Positions 23,816-36,031 are shown, counted from the stretch's first letter. The stretch is 64,000 bases of DNA from Periplaneta americana (GCF_040183065.1 NC_091120.1:192993627-193057626); one strand, 5' to 3'. The notes: generated by a model not told the origin, from the letters alone. Program-made: numbers and translations.

Positions 23816-24306
23816 TTAAAAAGATGCATATTAGATGTGGATGCAATGCACAAATTACGACGTAGCAGATAGAGAAAAGAGAAGGAGATTGAGTGTATGT
23901 ATATTTAAGAAATGGTAATAAAGAAGTAGAGGTAGTGACATCTAGTAACTAATATATTAACTTCTTGAGTAATAGTTGACTGGAAAAGTATACGTGTGTG
24001 CCTGGGTACTAGGAAAATACTAATGAGCTGTGGGATAAAGTCTTTATCTCACTAGTGGAATAAAGTAATGTTGAATAAAAGCCTACTTTACAAACGCAAA
24101 AGTATTTAGTAAAGGCATGTTTTTCGTTATGGTCATGGATAAAAGAAATATTTCAACAATAATTAAGGTAAACGGGAAACCATTAAAAAAAAAAACGCGA
24201 CATTTGGTGACCCGAGCATACTTTTCTCGGGACAGGGGACAAGAGGCTGAAACAAAAAAGGGAAAATCCCGTTAAAAACGGGACGCCTGGTCACTCTATT
24301 TTAAAT

Positions 24307-25424
24307 TGAAAGCAGTTTCTGTAATAATGAATGACTCTTAACAATTATCTTGCGGGCAGCATGACGAATCCCAGTAGCGCAGCTGGAGATAATGAAAGTG
24401 TTGCTTAGCGACAAGAAAATAAAAATGAATAAATAAAAATGGCGCACTCTGCATGTTTACGAGATGCGTTTGAAAAGCTCGTGGCCCGACACATAGATGG
24501 CATTGAAAACGTGTCAACAATGTCGCCATTGTTAACGGCCATTTTACATTAGTTCAAGCACGAAAAATCATAATTTTCTGCTAATTACATTTTGTATAGT
24601 TTAATTTTGAAGTTAGTGCGCCAAACAGATTGGCAAAAATGAAAAATATCGTTTTGTAATTTAACTTTATGCAATCCTAACATTAAAACGCGCTTGTTAA
24701 GACGCTAAAAAATCGTGCACAATTGACCTAATTCTGGCACTGGTGCCAGAAAAGGTTACCTAACAACTAGTATACCATGACATCACCTCTTCGCAATATA
24801 ATTATTTTATACATCTTACCTCTAAGAAAAAGCTTCAAAATGACATAGAAACGGTTACTTAGCAACCCATGCAATATATTACATCACATCCAGTACTCAT
24901 GTCTCTACTAAATTATAACATTACATTTTGTAAATTTATAATAGTTTTTTTTTTTACATATTTTAATGTTAGAATTGCATAAAACGTTGTATGTAATACT
25001 TGTATAATCTTCATTATAAACACTTGTGAACAGTATTATAAAACAAATTAATAAAGAAATAACATCAGATTTGTAATGATGGGTAGTTTGAAATCATGGT
25101 CTATGAAGAGAGAAGTAGCTATGACAACAATGATGTATTAAATGTTATAGCACTGCAAATCGTTTCATAATTTTTAACTTTATGACACACGTTATGTCGT
25201 TATAATAGAAGCCATTACGTTTTAGTTGGTATGATAAAGACTTCTTCATTTAATTTATTATATTTCATAGATCATCTTACATTAGCCAATGAAGCTTTAA
25301 GATGTGCAACAAGTCAAAATTTTACAAGATTACAATTACAATTTTTACAATTTTACAATTTTGCCATTTTCTACAATTGTTTTACAAGTTTCAACAATAA
25401 TTTGGCGAGATATAGTGAGATGAG
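24307..25424. other. Unassigned sequence
   Basis: This is AT-rich sequence with no domain-bearing ORF. A TTTTACAA-type repeat lies at about 25318-25390. Confidence 0.4.
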
Positions 25425-25572
25425 GTGAGGTCCGAGGATTCGCCAAAAGATTATCTGGCATTTACCTTATGGTTGGGGAAAACCTCGGGGAAAAAACCCA
25501 ACCAGGTAATCAGATCAAAGGGGGTGAAATGAAGTGAGGCCGAGGACTCGCCATAGATCAGGGCTGGGCACC
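25425..25572 (-). repeat. SINE body fragment
   Basis: The minus strand reads through the shared SINE centre: CTGATTACCTGGTTGGG and CCCCGAGGTTTTCCCC. Flanking GAGGCCGAGGACTCGCCA matches the same family. The tRNA head is not present in this piece. Confidence 0.7.
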
Positions 25573-25579
25573 GGGAGCG

Positions 25580-25872
25580 ATTCCAAACTCTAAACGGGGA
25601 CGCTTAATATTCATCCGTCATGGCATCAACGCTGCGCGGTGTTCGGCGGGGAAGAAAGGGGTTGAAGAGAAGTCATATGGCTCCCAGTGAGAGAGTAGAA
25701 TCCGCTCTTTGTGCCCAGGCCTGCTGTAGACCATCCGGCTTCAGTCCCACGGCTGGGGGAAAACCTCGGAAGAAACCAATGGGACCAAACGGGGGGATCC
25801 AATCCAAGCCCGAGTGCAGCTCCGGATCAGCAGGCCAGCGAGTCTGCCGACTGAGCTACATCGATGGCTCTA
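25580..25872 (-). repeat. tRNA-derived SINE with a third head type
   Basis: On the minus strand the head is GCCATCGATGTAGCTCAGTC (A box) followed by a B-box-like CTCGGGCTTGGATT. The body contains TTCTTCCGAGGTTTTCCCCC. The 109-codon plus-strand ORF over this stretch is only SINE read backwards. Confidence 0.75.
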
Positions 25873-26079
25873 CTAAAAATATACAATACATAGCCAATCA
25901 GATTGTTAAATTTACAAACGTATACGATTATTCATCAGTTGATCTATAAAATATAATACATAACAAATTAATTCAATTTAAGGCATAAACAATTCAATCA
26001 TTTGAGATATACAGAAACTGATAATACACATCATAAAAATTATTTGAAATTGCAAACATAAACAATTCATCAATAATGC

Positions 26080-26190
26080 TGGGTAACTTTCGGTGCTGGA
26101 CCCCGGACTCATTTCACCGGCATTATCACCTTCATCTCATTCAGACGCTAAATAATCTAAGCTGTTGATAAAGCGTCGTAAAATAAACTA
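26080..26190 (+). repeat. SINE 3' part
   Basis: TGCTGGGTAACTTTCGGTGC, TGGACCCCGGACTCATTTCA and GACGCTAAATAATC are shared with the SINEs at 40855 and 61825. Confidence 0.8.
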
Positions 26191-26497
26191 CTAAAATACA
26201 ATAAAATTCATCAATAGAGCTATACAGATTACTATTCAATTTAAAGCATATACAAGTCATCAGCCAAACTATACAAACATATTATACAATACAAAGTAAA
26301 CAGATTGATTCAATTTACAAGCATACTTTCGTTAAGCTATACAAATTTCTACAATTCATATCAAGTAGATTAATTTAATTTATAATCATAAACAAGTTAT
26401 CATTTGAGCAATTGACTGTTTATAATGCTGAAGGACAAAAAGATTATCATAGGTTATTGTACCATTCCATTATTATTATTATTATTATTATTATTAA

Positions 26498-26542
<45 letters not shown>

Positions 26543-26874
26543 CTATAACGATTGTGCTTCCCGACATATTAACGTTACACCAGGGAATAGGGATTATAAA
26601 GAATGGACACTGAGCGAATTTTCCTGTGTTTTGTTTCTCTGTGCGCCAGCGTTTAGTTCCACTTTCAAGCGCTAGAGGTTAGTGTAATCGAGCATACGCT
26701 AAGATAATAATTGAGTATAGAGTTGAGACACAGGATCCAAACATCGCCTACCTTATTGCATAATCCAGTAACGCTTTGCTTCAAATAAATTCAAGTTAAC
26801 AGCTTTTCCTTATTTCTCAATGACAAAATAGTAGTAGTAATACTTTTTATATTTCAGATATAATAAATTACTTA
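26191..26874. other. Unassigned sequence around the ATT repeat
   Basis: AT-rich spacer without a coding match. Confidence 0.4.
26468..26543. repeat. (ATT)n microsatellite
   Basis: About 25 ATT units. The isoleucine/leucine-run ORFs here come from it. Confidence 0.95.
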
Positions 26875-27432
26875 CTTACTTACAAATGGCTTTTAAGGAA
26901 CCCGAAGGTTCACTGCCGCCCTCACATAAGCCCGCCATCGGTCCCTATCCTGTGCAAGATTAATCCAGTCTCTATCATCATATCCCACCTCCCTCAAATC
27001 CATTTTAATATTATCCTCCCATCTACGTCTCGGCCTCCCTAAAGGTCTTTTTCCCTCCGGTCTCCCAACTAACACTCTATATGCATTTCTGGATTCGCCC
27101 ATACGTGCTACATGCCCTGCCCATCTGAAACGTCTGGATTTAATGTTCCTAATTATGTCAGGTGAAGAATACAATGCGTGCAGTTCTGCGTTGTGTAACT
27201 TTCTCCATTCTTCTGTAACTTCATCCCGCTTAGCCCCAAATATTTTCCTAAGTACCTTATTCTCAAACACCCTTAACCTATGTTCCTCTCTCAGAGTGAG
27301 AGTCCAAGTTTCACAACCATACAGAACAACCGGTAATATAACTGTTTTATAAATTGTAACTTTCAGATTTTTGGACAGCAGACTGGATGATAAGAGCTTC
27401 TCAACCGAATAAAAACACGCATTTCCCATAGA
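26875..27432 (-). pseudogene. RTE-like LINE 3' copy
   Basis: The minus strand 27429-26893 is open for 178 codons. It is nearly identical to the 17834 copy from MGNACFYSVEKLL to the C-terminus (RRFRWAGHVARM, GRPRRRWEDN). A (TTAC)n tail lies at 26872-26883. It is more 5'-truncated and lacks YADD. Confidence 0.85.
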
Positions 27433-28829
27433 TATAATAAATTATATTATAAAATTATGTATCAAATTGGTTTAATATTTGTATATAATATAATATAGGT
27501 ATATAGTTTTACTTCTCATAAGAGTTTTGTTTTTCCATTTTCACTGCTTTCAAATCATTACATATTTTAATTGTTGTTGGGGTCAACGTCTCAACTCTCA
27601 TTGTAAAGGAACTCTAGAGTCTAGACATTACAGTTAATGACGGATTTATTATTTTATTTGAGTACATAATGTACCTAGATTTATTAATTATGTGTTATAT
27701 TTCCGCTGTGTCGACTGCTAGCTGGTGTGATGTCAGCGCCAACTCTAGGGAGATAGCAGAATCTCACGCTCTAGCTGGCTTGAAGGTCATTGAAATCAGT
27801 CCGGCTACATCAAAGGTACCGACGCGAAGTGTCCATTGTTTATAATCCCTAGTTACACTATGTGACTGCTCATCAATGGTGCTGCAATAATCTTCTCTGT
27901 TCATAAAATAACGAGGTCATTGCAGAATTCTGAATATTTCATATGTACATTCATTTACATTATGAAGAAGTACGTGATAAATATAGATCTTCCCTATTCT
28001 CTTTGGTTATGCTCGACTCGTTGAGACACGTTACGTTCGAAGGCGGTGATGAACTTCAAGCCTCGCTTTAGTTGGCTGTTTCGAAGTTGAGTTACAAAGA
28101 TGTAGATAACCCGTATTAATACGTAAAAAATGTTCCCCTTCAGTTTTATGCTCCCCTCTACGGGACGAGTGGGATTCTCTGAATAAAACAGACGCACATC
28201 GCGTAATTACAACTCCGTGGTTTGTTCGAGAAACCTCTCAACTTGATTGCTTCGAGTCAGGGGTGTCCGTCATTGTTACTGAAAGCGAGGAAAAGCGGTA
28301 AGTATGAGTTGTGAGTCGGCTTAAAATTTGCCAAAAAAAAAAAATGGACTCAGTTTAAAAGGAAGGAATATCGAACGATTTTTTTCTAACAATAATGAGC
28401 TTTAGTAATTTCTTTTGCAGTAGTGGTAAATGCGAAATTAGAGAAAATTTTATCATAAAAATCTTAATAAGTTTGTATTATAGACACACAATTATGACAC
28501 AAGACGAAATATTAATTCAACATTAGTAGAACCTAAATGTCTCACATCTGCTGGTCTAAAGCATAGCATAAATTTTGGCTCTCGGTTGTACAATACTTTA
28601 ACTAAATTACACCCAGAACTTCTAACATGTAACCCACTAACATATAACAAGAAAATTAGAAACGTGTTAATATCTTCAATTTGATTAAATAAATTTATAG
28701 CCTATGTGCATGAATTAATAAACCTATATTATATTTGTATTCTATAATTTTGAAATATATATTAATCGTACTTTTCACGTGCGATATTATTCTTCTCTAG
28801 TGTTAATATTATATTATATAATTCCATTG
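27433..28829. other. Unassigned intergenic sequence
   Basis: No gene is recognised. A short GC-richer part (27690-27830) and several weak ORFs without domains are present. Confidence 0.4.
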
Positions 28830-29080
28830 CAGCTGTAATTATATTTTAGTTCCTATTTTATTTTACTTATTTATTTATATTATTATTATTTTTTATTTTA
28901 ATATTATATCTGAACTGCGACCGAGCACGAGCGCTGCTCATTCGGTCTCAAATTTTGTTAATACTACTGTATCTTCTTTTTATATTGCTTGTATTATTTT
29001 ATTTGTATTTCTCTTTGTTTGTTTTTGTAATTATATTTCTTTATTCTGTATATTTGAATTTAAATAAATAAATTTTAAAT
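28830..29080 (+). repeat. LINE 3' untranslated fragment
   Basis: CTGCGACCGAGCACGAGCGC, TTCGGTCTCAAATTTTGTTA and the terminal TTGAATTTAAATAAATAAAT match, in opposite orientation, the LINE tail at 11871-12010. The A-rich AAATAAATAAA end is typical of the element. Confidence 0.7.
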
Positions 29081-29365
29081 AAAGAGTTCCCAGATACATC
29101 AGAAAGAAATACGTGGGACACCCAGCACGGATTAAAAAGGTTTCGTGTATATTTTCCATCGCGCTTATGTTGTTTTTGAATAAATTAAAACAATACAATT
29201 AAGTCAAATTAGATTAAATACTATTAGTGAAAATAAATAAATGTATCAAATTAAATAGAACGTACTCCTTACCAAATATGTTCACCTGAGAATAATAATA
29301 TCTAATCTTCTTCAACTTGGTGAGGTTGCCAAAGACAAAGAATGTATAAACAGTAACATTTAAGA

Positions 29366-29371
29366 TGATAT

Positions 29372-29458
<87 letters not shown>

Positions 29459-29460
29459 TG
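29366..29460. repeat. (TTTA)n microsatellite
   Basis: About 23 almost pure TTTA units at the 3' end of the minus-strand LINE remnant to its right. Confidence 0.97.
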
Positions 29461-30420
29461 TCCATAACAGGGTAAAGCCCCAATTACAATAGACAGTACA
29501 GATAAAAAACACAGAATTGCATATAACACGAAAAAAGAGGTAAAACAGATACAAGTGTTTATTACAAATTAAAAATGGAAAAGAGAAGGAAAAAAAAACA
29601 AATAGATACCCCCTAAATAAAAGACCCAGACACAGATATAAATGGAAAAACACCAAATAAAAACAAATCAAAAAGAGCCAAGTACAGACATCACAGCCAA
29701 AAATGCAAAATGTAGGCGTAGCTATAATTGGAAAATTGCAGAGCAAATACAACACCATGTTAATAAATTCAATATACAGCACTACACAGCAGGCCCAATA
29801 GGCTCAATTAATTTATTCAAAAAACTCACCAACAGAGAACATGTGTTTCAAGTAATGCTTTAGATAACTTTTTCTTGTACATATTGTACGATAACGAGAA
29901 ATCTAAATCCTGTTTATTTGATAGATGATTGTAAGTTCGAAGCATTAATAAAAGTGGAGACATTTTATGAGATAGTGTTTTTGATGTCTCAAATTTGATT
30001 TACCAATATTGAAACCAATTAGCTGTAGAAGATCAAGGTTGTGTATTGAGCAATTTATGGTTTTGAACAAATACATTTATTGTGCTCTTATCCTGCGACT
30101 ACTGAGAGATGGTACATTAAATTCAACCAGCATGGATTCATAAGATTGGAATATGTTGTAACATGAATGTTTTTTCATATATAGCAGTTTTAGGATTTTA
30201 TTCTGTACTCTCTCTAGAATGACCGAGTGCGAGTGATAGTGAGGGTTCCAAACTAGATGCGTACTCTAATTTACTTCGTATTAAACTATTATATATTTTT
30301 AAGACAGTTTCAACATTCCTGAAATCTTTGAGTTTCTGTAGATGAAACCTACCAGTTTGAAGTTTTTGACATTAAACAGTCTTACAAGAAATTTGTTTAC
30401 AATAAACTGAAATTTACAGT
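29461..30420 (-). pseudogene. LINE reverse-transcriptase C-terminal remnant
   Basis: The minus strand near 30300-30170 reads IYNSLIRSKLEYAS, then a one-base shift and ILERVQNKILKLLYMKKH. Nearer the 3' end FNVPSLSSRRIRAQ and a stretch resembling INFNVPS-x-x-LRN appear. This is the C-terminal order of Jockey-like reverse transcriptases. Several frameshifts and stops make it a fossil. Confidence 0.6.
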
Positions 30421-31010
30421 AGGTAATGTTTTACAATAATGAAAATTTGCAGTAAATCAGAAAAATACAGATAAAAGTATAATAAAATGAGAAATTCAAC
30501 TGTAATTTGAATTGAAGTATAAGTAAAAAAAAAAGTAATATTGCAGAGAACCCTTTACAGCTATAATTGTTGTTGTTGGGACTCCAAATTTGTGAAAGAA
30601 TGACACAAATTTTTATAAGTCAGACATTCGTACAATAATATTCTGATTTCTTGCAGCAATTGTTTAAGTCCAGTGTTGAATTAAGATCTTTTCCCCCGGG
30701 AGGGAGGATTTATACTATACCGGAGGGGGACGTGAAACCGACAGCAAAAGAAACAATAATTCAGACCTTATCTAATAACAGAGGCAGTCTATGTGAAATG
30801 GAAAAGAAAAAATAGGGTCAATTAAAGAAATAGAACTTTAATTCATTTATAAGTTATTCAAAAGTAAATTCCCATTTTGAAATGGTAATAGCTTTGTCAA
30901 ATTTTTGTAGATTCCACAAAAATAAAAACGCCAATTTGTTCGTAAGTAAGTGGGATTTTATTAAAACACGAAAAAATTCAATATGATCATCACCGTGTTG
31001 TTAAATAAGA
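30421..31010. other. Unassigned sequence
   Basis: No gene is recognised. A CCCCCGGGAGGGAGG patch lies at 30691-30705. Confidence 0.35.
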
Positions 31011-31264
31011 AATGAAGAGTCCACTGCAAGAATGATGGATGTCATTTGGAATACATTTTGCAGGAAAAGCAATTGAAAGTTTGAAATGCTTAGCGCTCAA
31101 AGCTTAACTGTGATTTTCCGATCATTAGGTACTGGACAATGACTATCAGTGTTAATGCCATATAACTCTGTATGTACATTCTATATGTCTTAAGCTATGC
31201 ATTGACAGTCTTGGTTCATTTTCGACAAGAAAGTGACATCCATCATTCTTGCAGTGGACTCTTC
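31011..31264. mobile_element. MITE with about 36-base terminal inverted repeats
   Basis: GAAGAGTCCACTGCAAGAAT at the left is repeated inverted at the right (ATTCTTGCAGTGGACTCTTC), and the match extends through GATGGATGTCA. It is 254 bases long and non-coding. It interrupts or abuts the transposase fossil to its right. Confidence 0.85.
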
Positions 31265-31960
31265 AAAAAATAGTATTTCTTCTATCCTATAAACGACATT
31301 AGTAAACACATTCCTAGGGATGTTTTCAATGACATCCGATATTGACCGTTTCAGTTCCTCTCATGTAAAAGGTCTACTAAGAAATTTTCTTTTAGGTAAC
31401 CCCATGACCAGTAGTCAGCTGGATTTATGTCCGGTGACCTAGAAGGCCAATTGTTCGGAAAATGCCTAGTCTGCTAATTACACGATCACCAAATGTGTTG
31501 TGCAGTAGTGTTTTTACATTATTGTGTGTGTGAGGTGGAGCGCCGTCTTGCATGAAAACAATGTTTTCTATTTCATGATTCTGTAACGCTGGTATTGCAA
31601 AGTCTTACAACATTTGAAAATATCGCTGCCTGGTTACAGTCACTGTTTTTGTTTGTCCATTTTCAATTTCTTCATAGAAATAAGTCCTATTATGAAATGT
31701 GACGTAAAGCCACACCAGATACTAACCTTGATATCGTGTAATCCTTGCTGTATAATTGTGTTCAGATTATCTTCTGCCCATATCCTGCAATTATGAGTTT
31801 AAAACCTCCGTTCAATTCGAAATGTCTCTCATCTGTCCATTTCTCAATCCATGTAACGTTCGATATCTTCAATGCATATGCATATTGTCTATTACATTCG
31901 TAATGGCACTGAAGGAGGCCAATTCGAACTCGTAAAGGTAAAATCATTGTAAAAATTATT
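31265..31960 (-). pseudogene. DDE transposase fossil (IS630/Tc1-like)
   Basis: The minus strand contains, in order, TDERHFELNGGF, then NIVFMQDGAPPHTHNN (second catalytic Asp), and after a frameshift HFPNNWPSRSPDINPADYW with WGYLKENF (third Asp block). This is the order of DDE_3-type transposases. Frameshifts and stops are present, and the N-terminus is missing. Confidence 0.7.
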
Positions 31961-32641
31961 AAAATTACTCTCCTACAATTGCCGTTTGCATTCTGAATAT
32001 TATTATTGTTTATACGAACGTGATACAGTTACCATAGCAACGAAACACGCATCGATAAAAAAAATCCAAACCTTCTCAAAGTAATGGTACCTATATGAAA
32101 CCAAACTGCTGATACGTACAGAAGATATAGCTGTTTTTTAATAATCTTATACATTTGTTTTAAGGGGCAGGTACACCATTGGCCTGCTAAAATTTAGCGA
32201 AATTAATTTTTTTATAACTCAGCTACTATAAAAAATAAATGAAAAAATCTTTTCGTGCTTAATATACATACATTACACTTTATAAAACACTATTCAGAAT
32301 ATTAAAATAGCTAATAATTACCTGTAAAATGATATAAAATTTGTATTTTTTTACAACCGTAAATCATTTACATAGTAAAATATACGGTACAATTAATTAA
32401 ATATCTGCATGATTCTTTTACTGGAATGTTTTAAAGACCTACATCAATATAATCTAGGATATTTTACCTATTCCTTCAGGATTTTTTTTTCCTCGCTGTT
32501 ATTCATACTCGCTTTAACATCTTTGGTCATATCGCGAGTTAATCTTTGGTTGAAATCCGAAGGCCTGTGTACCATTGTTGAGAATGGTTCTATTGTTGTG
32601 AACTAGATGGCGACTGTATATGTATTACTGATTTGTTATGA
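31961..32641. other. Unassigned sequence
   Basis: AT-rich spacer. A 65-codon ORF at 32409 has no recognisable domain. Confidence 0.4.
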
Positions 32642-32828
32642 ATATGATTTCGGTGATGAATGAGGCCGGTGATTTTCAGGGATGTTGTGGCCCGAATTTC
32701 CTGGCATTTGCCATACGGTTGAGGAAAACCCCTGAAAAACCTCAACCAGGAAATTCAACCCGACTGGGAATCGAATCCGGGCCCTCTGCGTAAGAGACCA
32801 GCATGCTGACCCCTACACCACAGAGGTG
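32642..32828 (-). repeat. tRNA-derived SINE with a fourth head type
   Basis: On the minus strand: GTGGTGTAGGGGTCAGCATG (A box), GATTCGATTCCCAGTCG (B box), then TTCCTGGTTGAGGTTTTTCA and CCTCAACCGTATGGCAAATG. The body matches the other SINEs, but the head differs. Confidence 0.8.
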
Positions 32829-33660
32829 GTCAATATTTTTTTTTTCTTAATCAAGAATTTTAGAAAATTTAATATTGAAGGTAACGATTAAGGGAAAAAT
32901 TATTTCCTGAAGGAATAGGTAAAAGATCCTAGTTAATTCAATTAGTATATTAGTATTATTTTATCTTGTTTTTTGCTATTATTGTAGATGTTTCTGCTGT
33001 TAAGGGATATGAATATATTGATGTGGACTCCAAAAGAAACGAAGGAGGGAAGACCCAGACCCAAAATCTCTTGGATACAAGAAATCCTATTTACCATAGA
33101 CAAATAAATATATACGATGCTTGAGAAGAGGGGACTACGAAAATCGAGAGAAATGCAGGGAGACAAAGAAAGCATAATTTTGACTAAGATTCTGCCTGAG
33201 GTGTTGTATTTATCTTACATTAATAAAGCTATACATTCTTTCCTACTTTATGTATGGGCGTTTATATCAGAGAAAATAAACGCACTAGATATAAATTAGG
33301 TACTAACTTACATTGTATTATTTGTGGCAAAGTTTTCAATGTCAATTTTATGTTAAGTTGTGGTTCAATTAAAATTTTGATTATAATAAAGTGAAAGGAA
33401 GACTAATTGTGGTATTTTGAAAAGAAAAAAATCTGTAGGTGGTATATTATATAAATTTGTAAATTCTTATATACAGTAAAATGCGTGTAAATATAAGAAA
33501 GCATAATTTCAGTATTCTAATCTGCCATTAAAACACAACATTTACATACGCACATTTTATCTCATATATATTGTAATCAGTGTTAATTTCACAATATAAG
33601 CTATTTATGAACCCTTTTTTAAAATAATGTAACATTGTTGGTCTCTGTAATAGCGGATAA
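32829..33660. other. Unassigned sequence, possible small LINE piece
   Basis: At 33020-33090 the plus strand reads WTPKETKEGRPRPKISW, similar to the Gly-Arg-Pro end of LINE proteins. It is too short to be sure of. The rest shows nothing. Confidence 0.3.
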
Positions 33661-33662
33661 TA

Positions 33663-34636
33663 CGAGGCGCATCCAGAAAGTAAGTTTCCCTATTTAAAAA
33701 AACACACACTTTCAGGAACACATTTATTGGCAACAGGTACAGTAATGTTTCAACTATTTTTCAACATAGCCACCATCAGAATTGAGACACTTGTCATATC
33801 GTGGGATCAACTTTTGTATCCCTCTGTCGTAGAACTCTGCCGCCTGTAAATGGAACCAGCGTGTGACAGACGTCTTCAGCTCTTCGTCGTTGCCAAAACG
33901 CTCACCGGAGGACAGGAATTTCTTGAGGTGCAAGAAAACGTGAAAATCGCTGGGAGCAAGATCAGGACTGTAGGGTGGATCATCAAACAACTCCCAGCCA
34001 AATTCCGTCAAAACAGCTGCTGTGCGCCGAGCCGTATGTGGACGAGAATTGTCATGGAGAAGCACAACACCTGCAGAAAGCATTCCACGCCTCTTGTTTT
34101 GAATGGCACGTCGCAATTTTCGCACTGTTTCACAGTAACGGTCAGCGTTCACTGTTTCACCTCTCGGAAGGAAGTCAATGAGCAGAATGCCCTTCCTGTC
34201 CCAGAACACCGTGCACATCACTTTCCGTACCGACAACGTCTGTTTGAATTTCGTCCTGACCGGAGATCCACTATGCCGCCAATGCATTGACTGCTGCTTG
34301 GTTTCCGGGGTGAAGTGCGAAATCCAAGTCTCATCACCCGTGACGATCCTGTCGAGGAACTCGTCGCCGTCATCGTGATACCGATGAATTTCAATTGGCG
34401 CAATGCTTTGTGCATTAAAGAACTTTATCACCGACCGAACCTCGCAGGCGGCGGGAGAAGGAATAAGAGCTTCCATTTCGGACCACTGCTGCCACGCTAC
34501 TGGCACCAGGCGGGACCTGTCCGGCTGGCATATGATTGATACGTCATAGATCTGTTACGCATGCGCAATTGACACGGCTAATTACGTTTACTTTCAAGGG
34601 GAAAAATCGGGAAACTTACTTTCTGGATGCGCCTCG
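33663..34636 (-). mobile_element. Mariner element with intact termini, internally deleted
   Basis: The terminal repeats CGAGGCGCATCCAGAAAGTA and their inverse are flanked by TA (33661-33662, 34637-34638). At 974 bases it is shorter than the usual 1.3 kb of full mariners, because part of the transposase before the catalytic core is missing in frame. Confidence 0.92.
33754..34476 (-). CDS. Mariner transposase, catalytic core complete, N-terminal region shortened
   Basis: The frame is open for 240 codons from the ATG at 34476. The N-terminus reads EVRSVIKFFNAQSIAPIEIH and then passes directly into DDGDEFLDRIVTGDETW. About 100 residues normally between these (rest of the first and all of the second helix-turn-helix) are absent. 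The catalytic triad is visible as GDETW, LLHDNSRPHTA and SPDLAPSDF, with 34 residues between the second and third Asp (DD34D, the mariner signature). It ends YDKCLNSDGGYVEK. The core could be translated, but specific binding to its own ends is doubtful without the DNA-binding region. Confidence 0.85.
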   Translation of the reverse strand: MEALIPSPAACEVRSVIKFFNAQSIAPIEIHRYHDDGDEFLDRIVTGDETWISHFTPETKQQSMHWRHSGSPVRTKFKQTLSVRKVMCTVFWDRKGILLIDFLPRGETVNADRYCETVRKLRRAIQNKRRGMLSAGVVLLHDNSRPHTARRTAAVLTEFGWELFDDPPYSPDLAPSDFHVFLHLKKFLSSGERFGNDEELKTSVTRWFHLQAAEFYDRGIQKLIPRYDKCLNSDGGYVEK

Positions 34637-34639
34637 TAC

Positions 34640-35087
34640 AGATCAGAGTAATATAAATATTTATTTACCTTAGCATTCAAGTTTATTTCTGTGTAGTTTT
34701 GTGTTAAATAATGCTACAAGTCTAAAAACATTTCATTTGGATTTTTTTCCGCACTAGAAAATGTTTCCGTAATTCCGCATTGTTGATTCAATCATATTTC
34801 TCCGTAAATACAACAGTGATAATTGCGTATGATTTGTTACAGGTCCAGCATGGCGCCATTAAGAAGTAGAGCCTACTATATACACCAGAAGATGAAGTTC
34901 CAAAATCATTATGAACTTATTTCTTTTACTTTTCTTCTTATTACCCTTCCTTGCCAATTGTTTCGTCCTTTTTCCGTCCCTTACTCATTTTCAGGTTCTT
35001 CTACTCATCATTTATTTACATTTTTTCATTAGTAATTTTTCATCCAGATTGTAATCCTCGACTCCATCATCCTCTTTGCCCTCCTTC
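34640..35087. other. Unassigned sequence
   Basis: No gene is seen between the mariner and the AAT repeat. Confidence 0.4.
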
Positions 35088-35088
35088 C

Positions 35089-35151
<63 letters not shown>
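35089..35151. repeat. (AAT)n microsatellite
   Basis: About 20 perfect units. The asparagine-run ORF is its artefact. Confidence 0.97.
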
Positions 35152-35152
<1 letters not shown>

Positions 35153-35544
35153 TTTCTGAGTTATGTGAAAGCAACTTTGCTTAAAATTGAGGTTGATGTA
35201 AGAATAGAAAAGGCGATTTTATTCACCAAAGAATAAAGCTTACATACCTATGTAAATAAATAGTGTTTAACATGAAATCAAAATGAGATCATATTGTTCT
35301 TCAATAAGGGAAATTTCTCATTCGTTCAATCTCAACTCTATTGCAATTTTAGTTGCCCGACACTACAACTCAACTCAATTTCGATTCAGTGAAAAATCTA
35401 ATAGTCGCCAATTTACAAGTCTCACAGCGTAGAGTTCTAAACCTCCTGAAGTTAGCGCTAAATTGTGTTTCATTCGTGCCTGTAGATTTAAAATGAATAC
35501 TATATTTAAGAAAGAAATTCAGTGACACACAAATAAATAACTTT

Positions 35545-35880
35545 CATTTGTTACATTTCGAAATATACGTTGCCAAAACAGTTGGATCGAAACAATAAAT
35601 TGAATGCAAGTAACGTGATGATAAACGTTATTATTTTATGAATAACCCTGAACTTGTATTTCAATGTTAACTTATTTTAACAACGTTTTTAAAGTTTCCA
35701 GAAGTGTCCTATATAGATTTAATTTGTTACATTTCGAAATAAACGTTGCCAAAACTGATATGAAACAATTGAAAGGAAGTGGTGTGATAGAAAAGGTATT
35801 TTGGTGAATAAAATGAAATTTTTATTCTTATGTCAGTTTATTTTAACCACGTTTTAAGTATTTTCAGAAGTAGCCTATCC
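35545..35880. repeat. Two-copy tandem duplication, about 175 bases
   Basis: TTTGTTACATTTCGAAATA and ACGTTGCCAAAAC occur near 35548 and again near 35723. Similar downstream parts follow (TTATTTTAAC-x-ACGTTTT, CAGAAGT-x-x-CCTAT). Confidence 0.8.
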
Positions 35881-35957
35881 TGACCGTTAAACAATTCTAC
35901 ACACAAATTGACGCACATATAGACACTTCTTCTCACTTGTATATAACTATGTATATC

Positions 35958-36031
<74 letters not shown>

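Larger units (their letters stand above)
21529..24298. mobile_element. hAT-like element, 2.77 kb, perfect 8-base duplication
   Basis: The ends TAGGGTGACCAGATTCCC and GACGCCTGGTCACTCTA are inverted. They are flanked by TTTTAAAT at 21521-21528 and 24299-24306. The terminus and duplication length fit hAT. Despite its size no transposase is recognisable. It carries a hairpin (23260-23390) and a tRNA-like SINE head (23735-23815). The small ORFs inside (for example 22433-22697) show no domain. Confidence 0.8.

Noticed and set aside
25620-25949. 109-codon ORF starting MASTLRGVRRGRKG
   Set aside because: It is a SINE read in the opposite direction; no domain, and the similarity is to repeat DNA.
26412-26675. 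ORFs with long Ile or Leu runs
   Set aside because: They come from the ATT microsatellite. The Asn-run ORFs at 34951 and 35957 are of the same kind.
33850-34290. 146-codon plus-strand ORF
   Set aside because: It is the antisense shadow of the mariner transposase.
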